The notes: a model not told the origin generated them from the letters alone. Counted from the stretch's first letter, positions 1 to 8,789 are shown. The stretch: DNA of 64,000 nucleotides from Sphingomonas sp. ERG5 (GCF_000803065.1 NZ_JSXI01000024.1:62001-126000); one strand, 5' to 3'. A program made the numbers and translations.

Positions 1-268
1 CGGGAATGCGATCGCTCACGGGTGTCTCTCCGAATAATGCTGTGCGGGCGTTGCCGCATACCAATGTGATGATTGGGCGCATATCGCCGCCACGCCGGAG
101 CGTCAAACATTGGGCCGCAGGACGCACTCCACCTGCGCCGGAACCACGCGCGCGCGCCGGACGTCGAATACCCTATCCTCTCATTGCCGACCGATTGCGG
201 TCTGGATTTATCCGCAAATAGATATATTTAGAATTAAATAACACAAAAAAATCAAAACGGAGAGGATT
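1..268. other. Gene-free leader before the phyH-like gene
   Basis: I see no supported gene here; the only open frame (6-221) has no credible ribosome binding site and no recognisable domain. The last 60 bases turn sharply AT-rich (about 218-258), which fits a promoter region for the gene starting at 269. A good ribosome binding site (GGAGAGG, 260-266) lies just before that ATG. No promoter boxes can be assigned with confidence. Confidence 0.4.
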
Positions 269-1114
269 ATGCTGACCGAGGCATCGACTCGATCATGGAC
301 CGAGAAGGGATATTTCTTCGAGCGGGGACTGATCGCGAAGGACCGTGTCGCACAGATCGAGGCGGAGACGATCGCGGCGATCGCCGCCGATCCCCCCGCA
401 GCGCATCCCGGCGAGCGGGTCTATGTCACCGAGCAGGACCTGCTGATCTATCCCGAGACCGCACCAAGCCCGATTGCGCGCAATCCGGAGGATTACATTG
501 CCAAGGTGTTCAACTGCCACGCGGTCGGCACGGCGCATGAACTGGCGGTCGACCCCGCGATCACCGACCGGTTGGCCGATCTGCTTGGCCCCGATGTGGA
601 TTGTTTCCAGAGCCAGTTCATCTTCAAGAATCCCGGCGTGATCGGTCAGCCCTGGCACCAGGACGGCTATTATTTCCGCTACGACCGCCAGCCGCAGATC
701 GGCGTCTGGGTCGCGCTCAGCGCCGCGACGATCGAGAATGGCTGCCTCTGGGTGCTGCCCGGCTCACACCGCGCGAACATCATCCATGAGCATGTCCCTG
801 ATCAACGCCCGGAGACGTTGCAAGGCTATCTGGAAATCGTCTCGCAGGACACGTCGGCGGACGAACCGGCACTGATGGAGCCGGGCGACGTGCTCTTTTT
901 TCATAGCTATCTGATGCACCGCTCGACCGACAATATCGCCGATTACCGCCGTTCGGCGATGGTCTATCATTATGCCGAAGCCGGTACGCGGCCGGCCGAT
1001 CCGCTCGCGGCGGCGATGCTGGCGCCGGTCAATCGCTGGGTGCCGGCGCGGCGTCGCGACGGTGATGTTCTTCGCGAAATCGTCGATACGGCATCCTCCT
1101 TTCCGCAGCATTGA
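269..1114 (+). CDS. Phytanoyl-CoA dioxygenase (PhyH) family protein
   Basis: This 281-residue cytoplasmic protein belongs to the PhyH family of Fe(II)/2-oxoglutarate-dependent oxygenases. The family hydroxylates varied small substrates (phytanoyl-CoA, ectoine, secondary metabolites), so the substrate here cannot be named. The metal-binding set is visible: H130 and D132 in the WHQDG motif, and H217 followed by R227/R228 in HRSTDNIADYRR, the latter the usual 2-oxoglutarate salt-bridge position. A PGS(H) turn (164-167) and PGDVLFFHS (205-213) are also typical. Length is normal for bacterial members. The ATG at 269 has a strong GGAGAGG site. The gene stands alone on the plus strand, with about 550 gene-free bases after it, so context gives no pathway. 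Family assignment is firm; the substrate is unknown. Confidence 0.9.
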   Translation: MLTEASTRSWTEKGYFFERGLIAKDRVAQIEAETIAAIAADPPAAHPGERVYVTEQDLLIYPETAPSPIARNPEDYIAKVFNCHAVGTAHELAVDPAITDRLADLLGPDVDCFQSQFIFKNPGVIGQPWHQDGYYFRYDRQPQIGVWVALSAATIENGCLWVLPGSHRANIIHEHVPDQRPETLQGYLEIVSQDTSADEPALMEPGDVLFFHSYLMHRSTDNIADYRRSAMVYHYAEAGTRPADPLAAAMLAPVNRWVPARRRDGDVLREIVDTASSFPQH

Positions 1115-1668
1115 AGAGCGACTCCGCCCGCAACCGCAAGGAGGGCGATAGCAATCACGCCCTGTCGCGGTTCCTGACGGACATGAACGGGCTTACAGTC
1201 TGAAAGGCGCGTTTCCATAGCTGCTGCGATAGCGGAGTTTAACAGCGGTTGAATCAAGCCCCGCGAGATAAGCGGGTGACGAGTTGGGGAGATATGTTAC
1301 ACCCTATTGTAACATATCTCCCGTGCAAGGGAGTGACGCATTTGGCTGGTGTCCTCGCTGCCAAGCGACGGACCGCATTGAGCAGGCCGGAGAAAATACT
1401 ACCCATAGTCAATTGGTTAATTGCTCACTTCTCTTCCAGCTCATTCCGCCCCTGTTAATCGCCCTTGTTCCATAATCGCGGCGATGGGCCATATATTGCT
1501 GAAATACCGCCACAAATTCGCACAGGGGATCCAGGATAACAGCGGTGGCTTTTTTATTCCGGTAAAACAGCGGCCCGCCGCCCGGCAAACCACCACGCAC
1601 CGGACAAGCCGGTTGAGCCGACCCCGGCTTTGCACTACCTCATCCGTAACAAATAATGAGGGTCCCGA
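1115..1668. other. Gene-free region upstream of chvI, holding a perfect inverted repeat
   Basis: No supported gene lies in these 554 bases; short open frames (for example 1249-1458 and 1421-1672) lack ribosome binding sites and recognisable domains. The main structure is the inverted repeat at 1287-1322, listed separately. The 3' part should hold the promoter and leader of the chvI operon, since chvI is the first gene of a tightly packed operon, but I cannot point to convincing -35/-10 boxes. Confidence 0.5.
1287..1322. repeat. Perfect 15-bp inverted repeat (operator-like palindrome)
   Basis: The left arm GGGAGATATGTTACA (1287-1301) and right arm TGTAACATATCTCCC (1308-1322) are exact reverse complements around the 6-base spacer CCCTAT. 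There is no T-tract after it, so it is not a canonical terminator. The ATGTTACA-N6-TGTAACAT core resembles the operator form used by TetR-type repressors, but that is inference. A second copy of the left arm and core occurs at 33041-33069. Confidence 0.75.
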
Positions 1669-2376
1669 ATGACGGCGACGATCGCGCTAGTCGATGACGA
1701 CCGCAATATCCTGACGTCCGTGTCGATCGCGCTGCAGGCCGAGGGCTTTGTCACGCGCGTCTATTCGGATGGCGAAACCGCGCTGAAAGCGCTGATCGAG
1801 AATCCGCCCGACCTGGCGATCTTCGATATCAAGATGCCGCGGATGGACGGGCTGGAGCTGCTGCGGCGGCTGCGCGAGAAGCAGGCGACGCCGGTCATCT
1901 TCCTGACCTCAAAGGATGATGAGCTCGACGAGGCGCTCGGCCTTGCGATGGGTGCGGATGATTATATCGCCAAGCCCTTTTCGCAACGCCTGCTGATCGC
2001 GCGCATCCGGGCGATCCTGCGCCGCACCGAACTGGCCCAGGCCGGGCCCGCGGGCGACGAGGAGACGGCGGCGGGCGAACTGGAGCGCGGACGGCTGACC
2101 ATGGATACCGCGCGGCACCGCGTCACCTGGGGCGGGAAGAACGTCACGCTGACCGTGACCGAATTCCTGATCCTCGAGACGTTGGCGCAGCGGCCGGGCA
2201 TCGTGAAGACGCGCAACCAGTTGATGGATGCCGCCTATCAGGACGATATCTATGTCGATGACCGCACCATCGACAGCCATATCAAGCGGGTACGGCGCAA
2301 GTTCCGGCAGATCGACCCCGAATTCGATGCCATCGAAACGCTGTATGGCGCCGGATATCGCTTCTCCGAGGAATGA
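1669..2376 (+). CDS. chvI: Two-component response regulator ChvI-like
   Basis: A 235-residue OmpR/PhoB-type response regulator. The receiver domain (1-120) has the acidic pocket D9-D11, phospho-acceptor D53 in [11 protein letters not shown]80/S81 and K102. A winged-helix DNA-binding domain follows (about 135-233), ending in the typical [12 protein letters not shown]...TLYGAGYRF segment. In alphaproteobacteria ChvI responds to acidity, osmotic or cell-envelope stress through the kinase ChvG (ExoS) and controls envelope and central carbon genes. Identification rests on the downstream order chvG-hprK-rapZ-EIIA-HPr, which is characteristic of the alphaproteobacterial chvI locus. The start has a GAGGG site. 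The stop overlaps the chvG start by four bases, implying translational coupling. Unlike many sphingomonads, no pckA gene is seen upstream in the window. Confidence 0.93.
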   Translation: MTATIALVDDDRNILTSVSIALQAEGFVTRVYSDGETALKALIENPPDLAIFDIKMPRMDGLELLRRLREKQATPVIFLTSKDDELDEALGLAMGADDYIAKPFSQRLLIARIRAILRRTELAQAGPAGDEETAAGELERGRLTMDTARHRVTWGGKNVTLTVTEFLILETLAQRPGIVKTRNQLMDAAYQDDIYVDDRTIDSHIKRVRRKFRQIDPEFDAIETLYGAGYRFSEE

Positions 2377-3938
2377 AGCGGGAGGTTGATGACGGCGAGC
2401 TGACGCTTCGCTGGTCCGGCCGTGTTTCGCTCACGCCGCGGATCCTGTTCGTCAACATCTTCGCGCTGGCGCTGCTCGCGGGCGGGTTTTTCTATCTCGA
2501 TTCCTATCGCAGCCGGATCGTCGACAGCCGTGTGGCGCAGGCGAGCCGCGAGGTGCGGCTGATCGCCGAAGCGATGCGCTCGGTCCAGCCAGCGCGACGC
2601 GACGCGCTGGCGTTGCGCCTCGCGCGCGATACCGGCGCGCGGCTGCGGCTTTATGACGAGGCGGGGACGCTGATCAGCGACACGCGCGCGCTCGGCCTGC
2701 GTAACGTCGTGCTGCAGGACCCCGACAAGCAGGATTGGGGTCAGGGCGCGGCGCGCTTCCTCGACGCGATGATCGACACCGTGGTCGGCACGCCGCGCGC
2801 CCCGCTTTATCGCGAACGTATCGCCGGGCTCGACTGGCCCGACGTGCGCACCGCGCGCAATACTGAAACGGCGCCGGCGACCGTGTGGCGCGCGCCCGAC
2901 CGAACGCCGGTGATTACCGCCGCCGCCGCCATTTCCGGGCTCAAGGGTGTCCAGGGCGTGGTGATGACGACGATGAATGCGACCGACATCACGCAGACGG
3001 TACGGGTCGAGCGCTTCCGGTTGAGTGTCGTGCTGCTGATCGTCGCGATCGTGTCGATCCTGTTGTCATTGTTCCTCGCGCGCACGATCGTGCGGCCGCT
3101 GCGCCGTCTTGCCAGGGCGGCGGTGCGGGTCCGGCTCGGCCGCGCGCGCGAAGTGGTGGTGCCGCGCTTGCCGACGCGGCGCGACGAAGTCGGCATGCTG
3201 GCGCGCGCTTTGTCCGACATGAGCCTCGCGTTGCGCGCGCGGATCGATGCGACCGAGGCGTTCGCCGCCGATGTCGCGCATGAGATGAAGAACCCCCTCG
3301 CCTCGCTGCGCTCCGCAGTCGAGGGGCTGTCGCTGGTGCGCGATCCCGAATTGCAGGAACGGCTGCTCGCCATTGTGCGCGACGATGTCCATCGCATGGA
3401 CCGGCTGATCACTGACATATCGGAGGCGTCGCGACTCGATGCGCAACTCAGCCGGGCCAAGTTCGAGCCGGTCGATATCGGCGCGATGCTCGACGGTCTG
3501 CTCGCCCAGCGCGACGATCGCGGTACCGAACGCGGCATCCGGTTGCGCTTCGATCACCGTCCGAGCGACCGGCTGATCGTGATGGGCGAAGGGACGCGGC
3601 TGGAGCGCGTGTTCGAGAATCTGATCGACAATGCCGTGTCCTTCTCGCCCGATGGCGGGCTGATCACTCTCGCCGCGTTGCGCGATCAGGACGAACTGAT
3701 CATCAAGGTCGAGGATGAAGGTCCCGGCGTGCCGGAGGAAGCGCGCGAGCAGGTATTCAGCCGGTTTCAGTCGCTGCGCCCCGAAAGCGAGGAATTCGGT
3801 AAGCATTCGGGCTTAGGCCTCGCCATTGCGCGGACCATCGTCGAAGGGCATCAGGGGTCGATCGTGGTCGAATCGCGCGAGGACCGATTGAGCGGGGCAC
3901 GTTTTGTGGTGACATTACCACTCAAGGATCGCAGATGA
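2373..3938 (+). CDS. chvG: Sensor histidine kinase ChvG (ExoS)-like
   Basis: A 521-residue membrane histidine kinase, cognate to the preceding ChvI. A first membrane segment (about 22-42) and a second (about 215-238) bracket a periplasmic sensor region of about 170 residues. A HAMP segment follows, then the phospho-acceptor H303 in the [13 protein letters not shown] box, and a HATPase domain with N box ([10 protein letters not shown]), G1 ([10 protein letters not shown]) and G2 ([15 protein letters not shown]). The sensor region contains the stimulatory motifs expected of ChvG/ExoS proteins, which in rhizobia are inhibited by the periplasmic repressor ExoR; no exoR is visible here. It starts inside the chvI stop and ends in an ATGA overlap with hprK, so the operon is translated as a chain. 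All catalytic boxes look intact. Confidence 0.93.
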   Translation: MKREVDDGELTLRWSGRVSLTPRILFVNIFALALLAGGFFYLDSYRSRIVDSRVAQASREVRLIAEAMRSVQPARRDALALRLARDTGARLRLYDEAGTLISDTRALGLRNVVLQDPDKQDWGQGAARFLDAMIDTVVGTPRAPLYRERIAGLDWPDVRTARNTETAPATVWRAPDRTPVITAAAAISGLKGVQGVVMTTMNATDITQTVRVERFRLSVVLLIVAIVSILLSLFLARTIVRPLRRLARAAVRVRLGRAREVVVPRLPTRRDEVGMLARALSDMSLALRARIDATEAFAADVAHEMKNPLASLRSAVEGLSLVRDPELQERLLAIVRDDVHRMDRLITDISEASRLDAQLSRAKFEPVDIGAMLDGLLAQRDDRGTERGIRLRFDHRPSDRLIVMGEGTRLERVFENLIDNAVSFSPDGGLITLAALRDQDELIIKVEDEGPGVPEEAREQVFSRFQSLRPESEEFGKHSGLGLAIARTIVEGHQGSIVVESREDRLSGARFVVTLPLKDRR

Positions 3939-4399
3939 GTCGCGAGCCGAAAATGACACCAAAGACCGTCAGCGTCTCGACCGAGACGCTGCACGTTTCG
4001 ACGGTGGCGATCGATGGCCGGGCCGTGTTGATCGAGGGGCCGTCGGGCGCGGGCAAGTCGGATCTGGCGTTGCGCCTGATCGATCGCGGCGCGGTGCTGG
4101 TCAGCGACGACTATACGATCCTGATCCGCAGCGGCGACACGCTGCTCGCAACCGCCCCCATGACGATCGCGGGCAAAATCGAGATTCGCGGTCTCGGCAT
4201 TGTGCCGATGCCGCATGTCGAGCGTGTGCCGGTCGCACTACTGGTACGCCTGACGGATGGCTTCGACCGCATGCCGCTCGACAGGAGCGAGCGGAAGATC
4301 GCCGGGATCGCAGTCTCCGAAGTGTCACTCGACGCGCATGAAAATTCCGCGCCGATCAAGGTCGAGCTGGCGCTGAAGCGGATCGCAGCCCCGGCATGA
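3935..4399 (+). CDS. hprK: HPr kinase/phosphorylase, short alphaproteobacterial form
   Basis: This 154-residue protein corresponds to the C-terminal catalytic half of HprK, which phosphorylates HPr on a serine and reverses the reaction with phosphate. The P-loop GPSGAGKSD (35-43) is clear, with a DD pair near 58-59 in LVSDDYT and the HprK signature IEIRGLGI (about 84-91). The N-terminal domain of firmicute HprK (about 130 residues) is absent, as is usual in alphaproteobacteria. Its substrate HPr is encoded four genes downstream, keeping a serine at the regulatory site, so the pair is probably functional. ATGA overlaps join it to chvG and rapZ. Confidence 0.9.
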   Translation: MSREPKMTPKTVSVSTETLHVSTVAIDGRAVLIEGPSGAGKSDLALRLIDRGAVLVSDDYTILIRSGDTLLATAPMTIAGKIEIRGLGIVPMPHVERVPVALLVRLTDGFDRMPLDRSERKIAGIAVSEVSLDAHENSAPIKVELALKRIAAPA

Positions 4400-5337
4400 T
4401 CCGCGAACCCAAGAATATCCTGCTCGTCACGGGCATGTCGGGCGCGGGCAAATCGACCGTGTTGCGCACACTCGAGGATCTTGGCTGGGAAGTGGTCGAC
4501 AACCTTCCACTGCTGCTGCTCGACCGGCTGCTCTCGGCACCGCTGCCCGAAGGGGCGGAAAGCATGTCGCAGCCGCTGGCGCTCGGCATCGGTGCACGCA
4601 CGCGCGATTTCGACCCTGACAGCGTCGTGAAGCGCATCAAGCAGCTGCGCGAGGATTATGGCCATAACATCGGCATTCTGTTCCTCGATTGCGCCGGCGG
4701 CGAGCTGGAGCGGCGCTATTCGGAGACGCGGCGGCGGCATCCGCTGGCGCTCGATCGGCCGGCGAGTGATGGCATTGCGCGCGAACGGGAACTGCTTGCC
4801 CCGCTGCGGCGCGGCGCGAACCGATTGATCGACACGACCAGCATGACCGGCAACGAGCTGGCGCAGCAAGTCCGCGAGACCTTCTCGGACGAGAAGCTCG
4901 GCGCGCCGACGCTATCGGTGATGTCGTTCGGTTTCGCGCGTGGCGTGCCACGCAATGCCGATCTGGTGTTCGACATGCGCTTCCTGCGCAATCCACATTG
5001 GGTCGAAGCGCTGCGGCCGGGAACGGGCCTCGACGCCGATGTCGGCGCTTATGTCGCGGGCGACCCGGCCTATGACGCAGCGCTGGCGCAAATCGAATCG
5101 CTGCTGTTGCTGCTGCTGCCCCGCTACCGTGCCGAGGGGAAGTCCTATGTAACGATCGCATTTGGCTGTACCGGCGGGAGACATCGCTCGGTGCATGTCA
5201 CGGAACGGGTAGCCGCACGGTTGCGCGACGAAGGATTTTCGCCCACGGTCACTCACCGCGATCTTGCCGCGGCGCCCCAGGACTCGCTGGAGGGTGCCCC
5301 GGCGGATGGGCCTGGAAGTGGAACTGTTTTGCAATGA
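4396..5337 (+). CDS. rapZ: RapZ-like nucleotide-binding RNase adapter
   Basis: A 313-residue member of the RapZ (YvcJ) family. It has an N-terminal P-loop GMSGAGKST (13-21) and the conserved C-terminal signature GCTGGRHRS (257-265), followed by a VHVTERVA helix. In enterobacteria RapZ binds small RNAs and guides RNase E to control glucosamine-6-phosphate synthesis. In alphaproteobacteria the role is less defined, and the conserved linkage to HprK and PTS proteins suggests signal-dependent regulation. Length is slightly above the usual 280-290 residues, with the extra residues forming a low-complexity C-terminal tail after about 300. It is coupled to hprK and to the EIIA gene by four-base ATGA overlaps. 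Confidence 0.9.
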   Translation: MIREPKNILLVTGMSGAGKSTVLRTLEDLGWEVVDNLPLLLLDRLLSAPLPEGAESMSQPLALGIGARTRDFDPDSVVKRIKQLREDYGHNIGILFLDCAGGELERRYSETRRRHPLALDRPASDGIARERELLAPLRRGANRLIDTTSMTGNELAQQVRETFSDEKLGAPTLSVMSFGFARGVPRNADLVFDMRFLRNPHWVEALRPGTGLDADVGAYVAGDPAYDAALAQIESLLLLLLPRYRAEGKSYVTIAFGCTGGRHRSVHVTERVAARLRDEGFSPTVTHRDLAAAPQDSLEGAPADGPGSGTVLQ

Positions 5338-5741
5338 TCGGTCTGGTTCTGGTGACGCATGGGCGCCTCGCCGATGAATTCGTGACCGCGATGGAACATG
5401 TCGTGGGCAAGCAGGATCGTATCGCGACCATCGCGATCGGTCCCGATGACGACATGGAAGCGCGGCGCAGTGATATCGCTAACGCAATCGCTCAGGTCGA
5501 TGCCGGGCATGGCGTCATCCTGCTTACCGATTTGTTCGGCGGCACGCCCTCCAACCTCGCGATCTCGCTGATGGAAAAGGGCCGGGTCGAAGTGATTGCC
5601 GGGATCAATCTCCCGATGCTGATCCGCCTTGCTTCGGCACGGACCCGGATGAAGGTCGTTGACGCCGTTGCCGCCGCGCGCGAGGCGGGGCGCAAATACA
5701 TCACCGTAGCCTCCGAAGTCCTGGGCGAGGCCGCTGCCTGA
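5334..5741 (+). CDS. PTS EIIA component, mannose/fructose family
   Basis: A 135-residue EIIA-Man-type phosphocarrier. The phosphorylated histidine is H9 in LVLVTHGRLADEF, and the conserved LLTDLFGGTPSNLA segment (about 60-73) forms the partner surface. It should take a phosphate from HPr. No membrane EIIB, EIIC or EIID is present in the window, so, as in other alphaproteobacteria, it probably acts as a regulatory output rather than in sugar uptake. It starts in an ATGA overlap with rapZ and its stop overlaps the HPr start by one base (TGATG). Confidence 0.9.
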   Translation: MIGLVLVTHGRLADEFVTAMEHVVGKQDRIATIAIGPDDDMEARRSDIANAIAQVDAGHGVILLTDLFGGTPSNLAISLMEKGRVEVIAGINLPMLIRLASARTRMKVVDAVAAAREAGRKYITVASEVLGEAAA

Positions 5742-6013
5742 TGCCGGTGCAACGAACGGTCCTGATCACCAACAAGCGTGGACTTCACGCACGCGCCAGC
5801 GCCAAATTCGTCACTCTCGCCTCGACTCAACCGGTCGAACTGTCGGTCGAGAAGGATGGCGCGGGCAGCGTTACCGGCACCTCGATCATGGGCCTGATGA
5901 TGCTTGGCGCGGCAATGGGTGATTCGATCACGATCAGCGCCGATGGCGATGGCGCCGAAGCAGCCGTCGGCGCATTGTGCGAGTTGGTGGAAGCCAAGTT
6001 CGGCGAGGATTGA
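5741..6013 (+). CDS. ptsH: HPr phosphocarrier protein
   Basis: A 90-residue HPr. The phosphohistidine is H16 in NKRGLHARASAKFV, and the regulatory serine corresponds to S48 in GTSIMGLMML, the target of HprK. HPr relays phosphate from enzyme I (not in the window) to EIIA. The upstream hprK and EIIA genes make this a nearly complete regulatory PTS. It is coupled by a one-base overlap to the EIIA gene and followed six bases later by an RNA methyltransferase. Confidence 0.94.
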   Translation: MPVQRTVLITNKRGLHARASAKFVTLASTQPVELSVEKDGAGSVTGTSIMGLMMLGAAMGDSITISADGDGAEAAVGALCELVEAKFGED

Positions 6014-6019
6014 TCGCCC

Positions 6020-6820
6020 GTGCCACGCGAAATTACCGCCTTTTCCAACCCGCTGATCAAGCGGGTGCGCGAATTGCGCGACAAGCGCCATCGCCGTGAA
6101 CAGCGCCAGTTCCTTGCGGAAGGGCTGCGCATCCTGACTGAAGCGCGCGATACCGGGCGGCTGCCCCGCACGCTGTTCTATGCCGCTGCCAGTGCGGACC
6201 ATCCATTGGTCCATGCATTGTCGATCGACGTCGAGGAAGCGGGCGGCGAGTCGATTCAAACTACGCCCGACATTCTGTCCAAGCTGTCGGGCAAGGATAA
6301 TCCGCAAGCGGTGGTCGGCGTGTATGACGATTTCCCCAGATCGCTGGAGACACTGGACCGGAGCAAAGCCGATATCTGGCTGGTCGCGGAACGGCTGCGC
6401 GATCCGGGCAATCTCGGCACCATCCTGCGCACCGGCGACGCGGTCGGGGCCGGCGGGTTGATCCTGATCGGGGAAAGCGTCGATCCCTTTTCGGTCGAGG
6501 CGGTGCGCGCCAGCATGGGCGCTTTGTTCACCGTGCCCGTCGTGCAAGCGGAATGGTCCGAGTTCGTGCCCTGGCTGCGCGGCGGTCCCGGTCAGCTTGT
6601 CGGCCTGAGCCTCGATGCCGAGAGCGACTATCGCGCCGCGCGCTATGCGTCGCCGACTTTCCTGCTCACCGGCAATGAAGCGCAAGGCATGCCGGCCAAT
6701 TATGCCGCCGAGTGCGACTTGCTGGTCAAGATCCCGATGCTGGGTAGGGCCGACAGCCTCAACGCAGCGGTAGCGACGGCGGTGATGGCCTATGAGGTAT
6801 TGGCGCAGCAGCGCGGCTGA
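6020..6820 (+). CDS. TrmH/SpoU-family RNA 2'-O-methyltransferase
   Basis: A 266-residue SPOUT methyltransferase that should methylate a ribose 2'-O in rRNA or tRNA using S-adenosylmethionine. The N-terminal substrate-binding domain (1-105, rich in basic residues, NPLIKRVRELRDKRHRRE) is followed by the trefoil-knot domain with all three SpoU motifs: ERLRDPGNLGTILRT, SVEAVRASMGALFTVPV and GNEAQGMP...IPMLGRADSLNAAVA. It starts with GTG six bases after HPr, so it may be the last gene of the chvI operon, although a functional link is not obvious. The exact nucleotide target cannot be told from the sequence. Confidence 0.88.
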   Translation: MPREITAFSNPLIKRVRELRDKRHRREQRQFLAEGLRILTEARDTGRLPRTLFYAAASADHPLVHALSIDVEEAGGESIQTTPDILSKLSGKDNPQAVVGVYDDFPRSLETLDRSKADIWLVAERLRDPGNLGTILRTGDAVGAGGLILIGESVDPFSVEAVRASMGALFTVPVVQAEWSEFVPWLRGGPGQLVGLSLDAESDYRAARYASPTFLLTGNEAQGMPANYAAECDLLVKIPMLGRADSLNAAVATAVMAYEVLAQQRG

Positions 6821-6894
6821 CGCCCGGCTGAACGCTTGCGTAACGATCGGTTCAGCCGCGCGACCATAATCGTGATGCTTCAAGGAGACCCGAC

Positions 6895-7614
6895 ATGAAG
6901 TTCGTCCCCACGCTCACTGTCCTTGCCCTGCTGCTCCCCGGCACCGCTGTTGCCGCGCCGCAACGCGACACGCCATCGTACAGGGCCGTCGGCACTGAAC
7001 CGGGCTGGGCGCTGACGATCGATAACAGCCTGATCCGCTATATCGGCGATTATGGACGGACCAAAGTGACGACCCCGGCCCCGGTGCCGCGGCCGAGCTT
7101 CAATGGCTTGCGCTATGTGACGCCGCGCATCACCGTCGATATTACCCGCGTGCGCTGTAATGACGGCATGAGCGACCGGGAATTTCCCGACAAGGTGACG
7201 GTCGCGATCGATGGTCGCACGGTCAGCGGCTGCGGCGGCGACCCGATCGTCGCATCGGCGCCCGCTCCGGCGGCGGCGATCGACGGCGCATGGCGGATCG
7301 AAAGCGTGAACGACCGACCGACCCGGGGACCGAAATCCGCCTCTGTCACCTTCGGCGGCGGCCGGATCAGCGGCAGCACCGGCTGCAACAATTTCAACGG
7401 CATTTTCCGTTTCGAGCGTGGTTTCCTCGCGACCGGCCCGTTGGCATCGACGCGCATGGGCTGCCCCGGACCGGCGATGGCGCAGGAACAGGCGATTCTT
7501 GGCGTGCTTGGGCAGCGGCTTAGCGTGAGCTCGAACTTGAACGGCAAGCTGGTCCTGGTCGGTCGCGAACGAGCGAAGCTGGTCTTGTCGCCCGCGTTCC
7601 CCAGGCGCCGCTAA
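6895..7614 (+). CDS. Secreted COG3650/META-domain protein (HslJ-like C-terminus)
   Basis: A 239-residue exported protein with a clear signal peptide (1-20, cut after TAVAA). Residues 25-115 resemble the COG3650-type domain (GTEPGWALTI, two cysteines forming a likely disulphide around 81 and 107). Residues 128-235 are a META domain (GAWRIESVNDRPT, GSTGCNNFNGIF, MGCPGPAMAQEQAIL), as in the heat-shock lipoprotein HslJ. No lipobox is seen, so it should be periplasmic. Function is unknown; family members are linked to envelope stress or antibiotic tolerance. The ATG has an AAGGAG site. Its stop overlaps head-on with the stop of the next, convergent gene (CTAA, 7611-7614). Confidence 0.8.
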   Translation: MKFVPTLTVLALLLPGTAVAAPQRDTPSYRAVGTEPGWALTIDNSLIRYIGDYGRTKVTTPAPVPRPSFNGLRYVTPRITVDITRVRCNDGMSDREFPDKVTVAIDGRTVSGCGGDPIVASAPAPAAAIDGAWRIESVNDRPTRGPKSASVTFGGGRISGSTGCNNFNGIFRFERGFLATGPLASTRMGCPGPAMAQEQAILGVLGQRLSVSSNLNGKLVLVGRERAKLVLSPAFPRRR

Positions 7615-8735
7615 GCTTGGGACGACGCGGTGACGCCTTCAGGTGAGCCGACACGGTAACTGCTCAATTCCGGCGCCAGAAAGCGCAGATTCTGTTCGCG
7701 CAACGCCGCACCGGCATCGTCGTACAGGAACGGCAGGAACGCGTAGCGCTTACCGCGCGTCACGGGCGTTGCCTCATGCAATAACGAGCAGGAGAAGACC
7801 GCCGCGCCCCCGGTGGGCGCGCGATAGGTACGTCGGCCGAATTCGGGAAAACGCAGGTCGCCACCATCATAATCCTCGGCATTGAGGTTGATCGTGCAGG
7901 CGAACTTGCGGTGCGCGGTGCCCTTGGTGGTGTTGTCGCGGTGCGCGCGGAAATGACCGCCACCATTGTCGCCATCATAACAGGCGACGATCCAGCGCTC
8001 GATCCGCGTCGCATCGAACTGAAAGGCGCGATGGATCATCGGCCGCAGGAAACGATTGAGCCGCGCACGCAACGCCGCAATCAGTTGCTCGTCCTCGATC
8101 ATGCAGTCCGATCGGCGCTTGTGGCTATGATCGACCTTCAGCACGGTCATGCCATTTTCTTCGCGCATGAAACCCGAATCTTCGCCGCCCTGCCGTTCGT
8201 ACAGCTCGATAAGGTGACGACATAGCGCTGGTTCGAGAATATGCGGCGCGATCAACACCGGCGCTGTGGTGTCCTCAGGATCGGCCTTGAGTGAAGCCAG
8301 GGCAGTCATGATCTCCTCACCAGCCCCAATGTCGGCGTGCCGGACGACGCGCAGCATGGGGTCGAGCAGGAGCCAGTGCGGGCGATAGCGCCGGGACGTG
8401 CCTTCTTCCTCGACTGCGCCATATTTGCCGGACACCGCACGATCGTGATCGAGGAACCAGCGGATGCCCGGCAGCGACGGTTCGATGCGCTTTTGCTTCA
8501 CGTCAGCCGGATCGATCGACACCCCGAAAAAGCATGCTTTCTCGTCATCGAACAGATGCCGGTGGCGTTCAACCAACTGCAATGCCTCCCGGCTAGCCGG
8601 CCATTCGGCGCCGCCGAGAAACAGCATGACGACCGACCGGCCGGCAACGGTATCGAACGCGAACCTTGGATTGCCGTCCAGCGCCGCGGCATGAAACCAG
8701 GGTGCGGGATCGCCCGGGACGAGAAGCTTGGCCAT
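7611..8735 (-). CDS. Redoxin-like domain fused to a prolyl-4-hydroxylase-type 2OG-Fe(II) dioxygenase
   Basis: A 374-residue two-domain protein. Residues 1-150 have the AhpC/TSA (peroxiredoxin) layout, starting GDPAPWFHAAALDG, with FGVSIDPADVKQ and YRPHWLLLDP. The peroxidatic cysteine position is replaced (GGAEWPASREAL), so peroxidase activity is unlikely. Residues 158-345 are a P4H-like double-stranded beta-helix with H265 and D267 in HFRAHRDN, distal H320 in LLHEATPV, and K329/R330 for 2-oxoglutarate. The hydroxylation target is unknown. It lies 54 bases downstream of rmuC on the same strand and converges on the META gene. The dioxygenase half is a firm call; the redoxin half is a fold-level inference. 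Confidence 0.8.
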   Translation of the reverse strand: MAKLLVPGDPAPWFHAAALDGNPRFAFDTVAGRSVVMLFLGGAEWPASREALQLVERHRHLFDDEKACFFGVSIDPADVKQKRIEPSLPGIRWFLDHDRAVSGKYGAVEEEGTSRRYRPHWLLLDPMLRVVRHADIGAGEEIMTALASLKADPEDTTAPVLIAPHILEPALCRHLIELYERQGGEDSGFMREENGMTVLKVDHSHKRRSDCMIEDEQLIAALRARLNRFLRPMIHRAFQFDATRIERWIVACYDGDNGGGHFRAHRDNTTKGTAHRKFACTINLNAEDYDGGDLRFPEFGRRTYRAPTGGAAVFSCSLLHEATPVTRGKRYAFLPFLYDDAGAALREQNLRFLAPELSSYRVGSPEGVTASSQA

Positions 8736-8789
8736 CCGATCGGGATAGCAAGTCGATAGTCGGTGTAAAGTCTTGCGCCAGGCCGCGAT

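Noticed and set aside
6..221. Open frame at the window start (71 residues)
   Set aside because: No ribosome binding site, no recognisable domain and a composition (many Arg and Pro) typical of chance frames in GC-rich DNA.
1421..1672. Open frame upstream of chvI
   Set aside because: It runs into the chvI start in another frame, lacks a ribosome binding site and has no domain.
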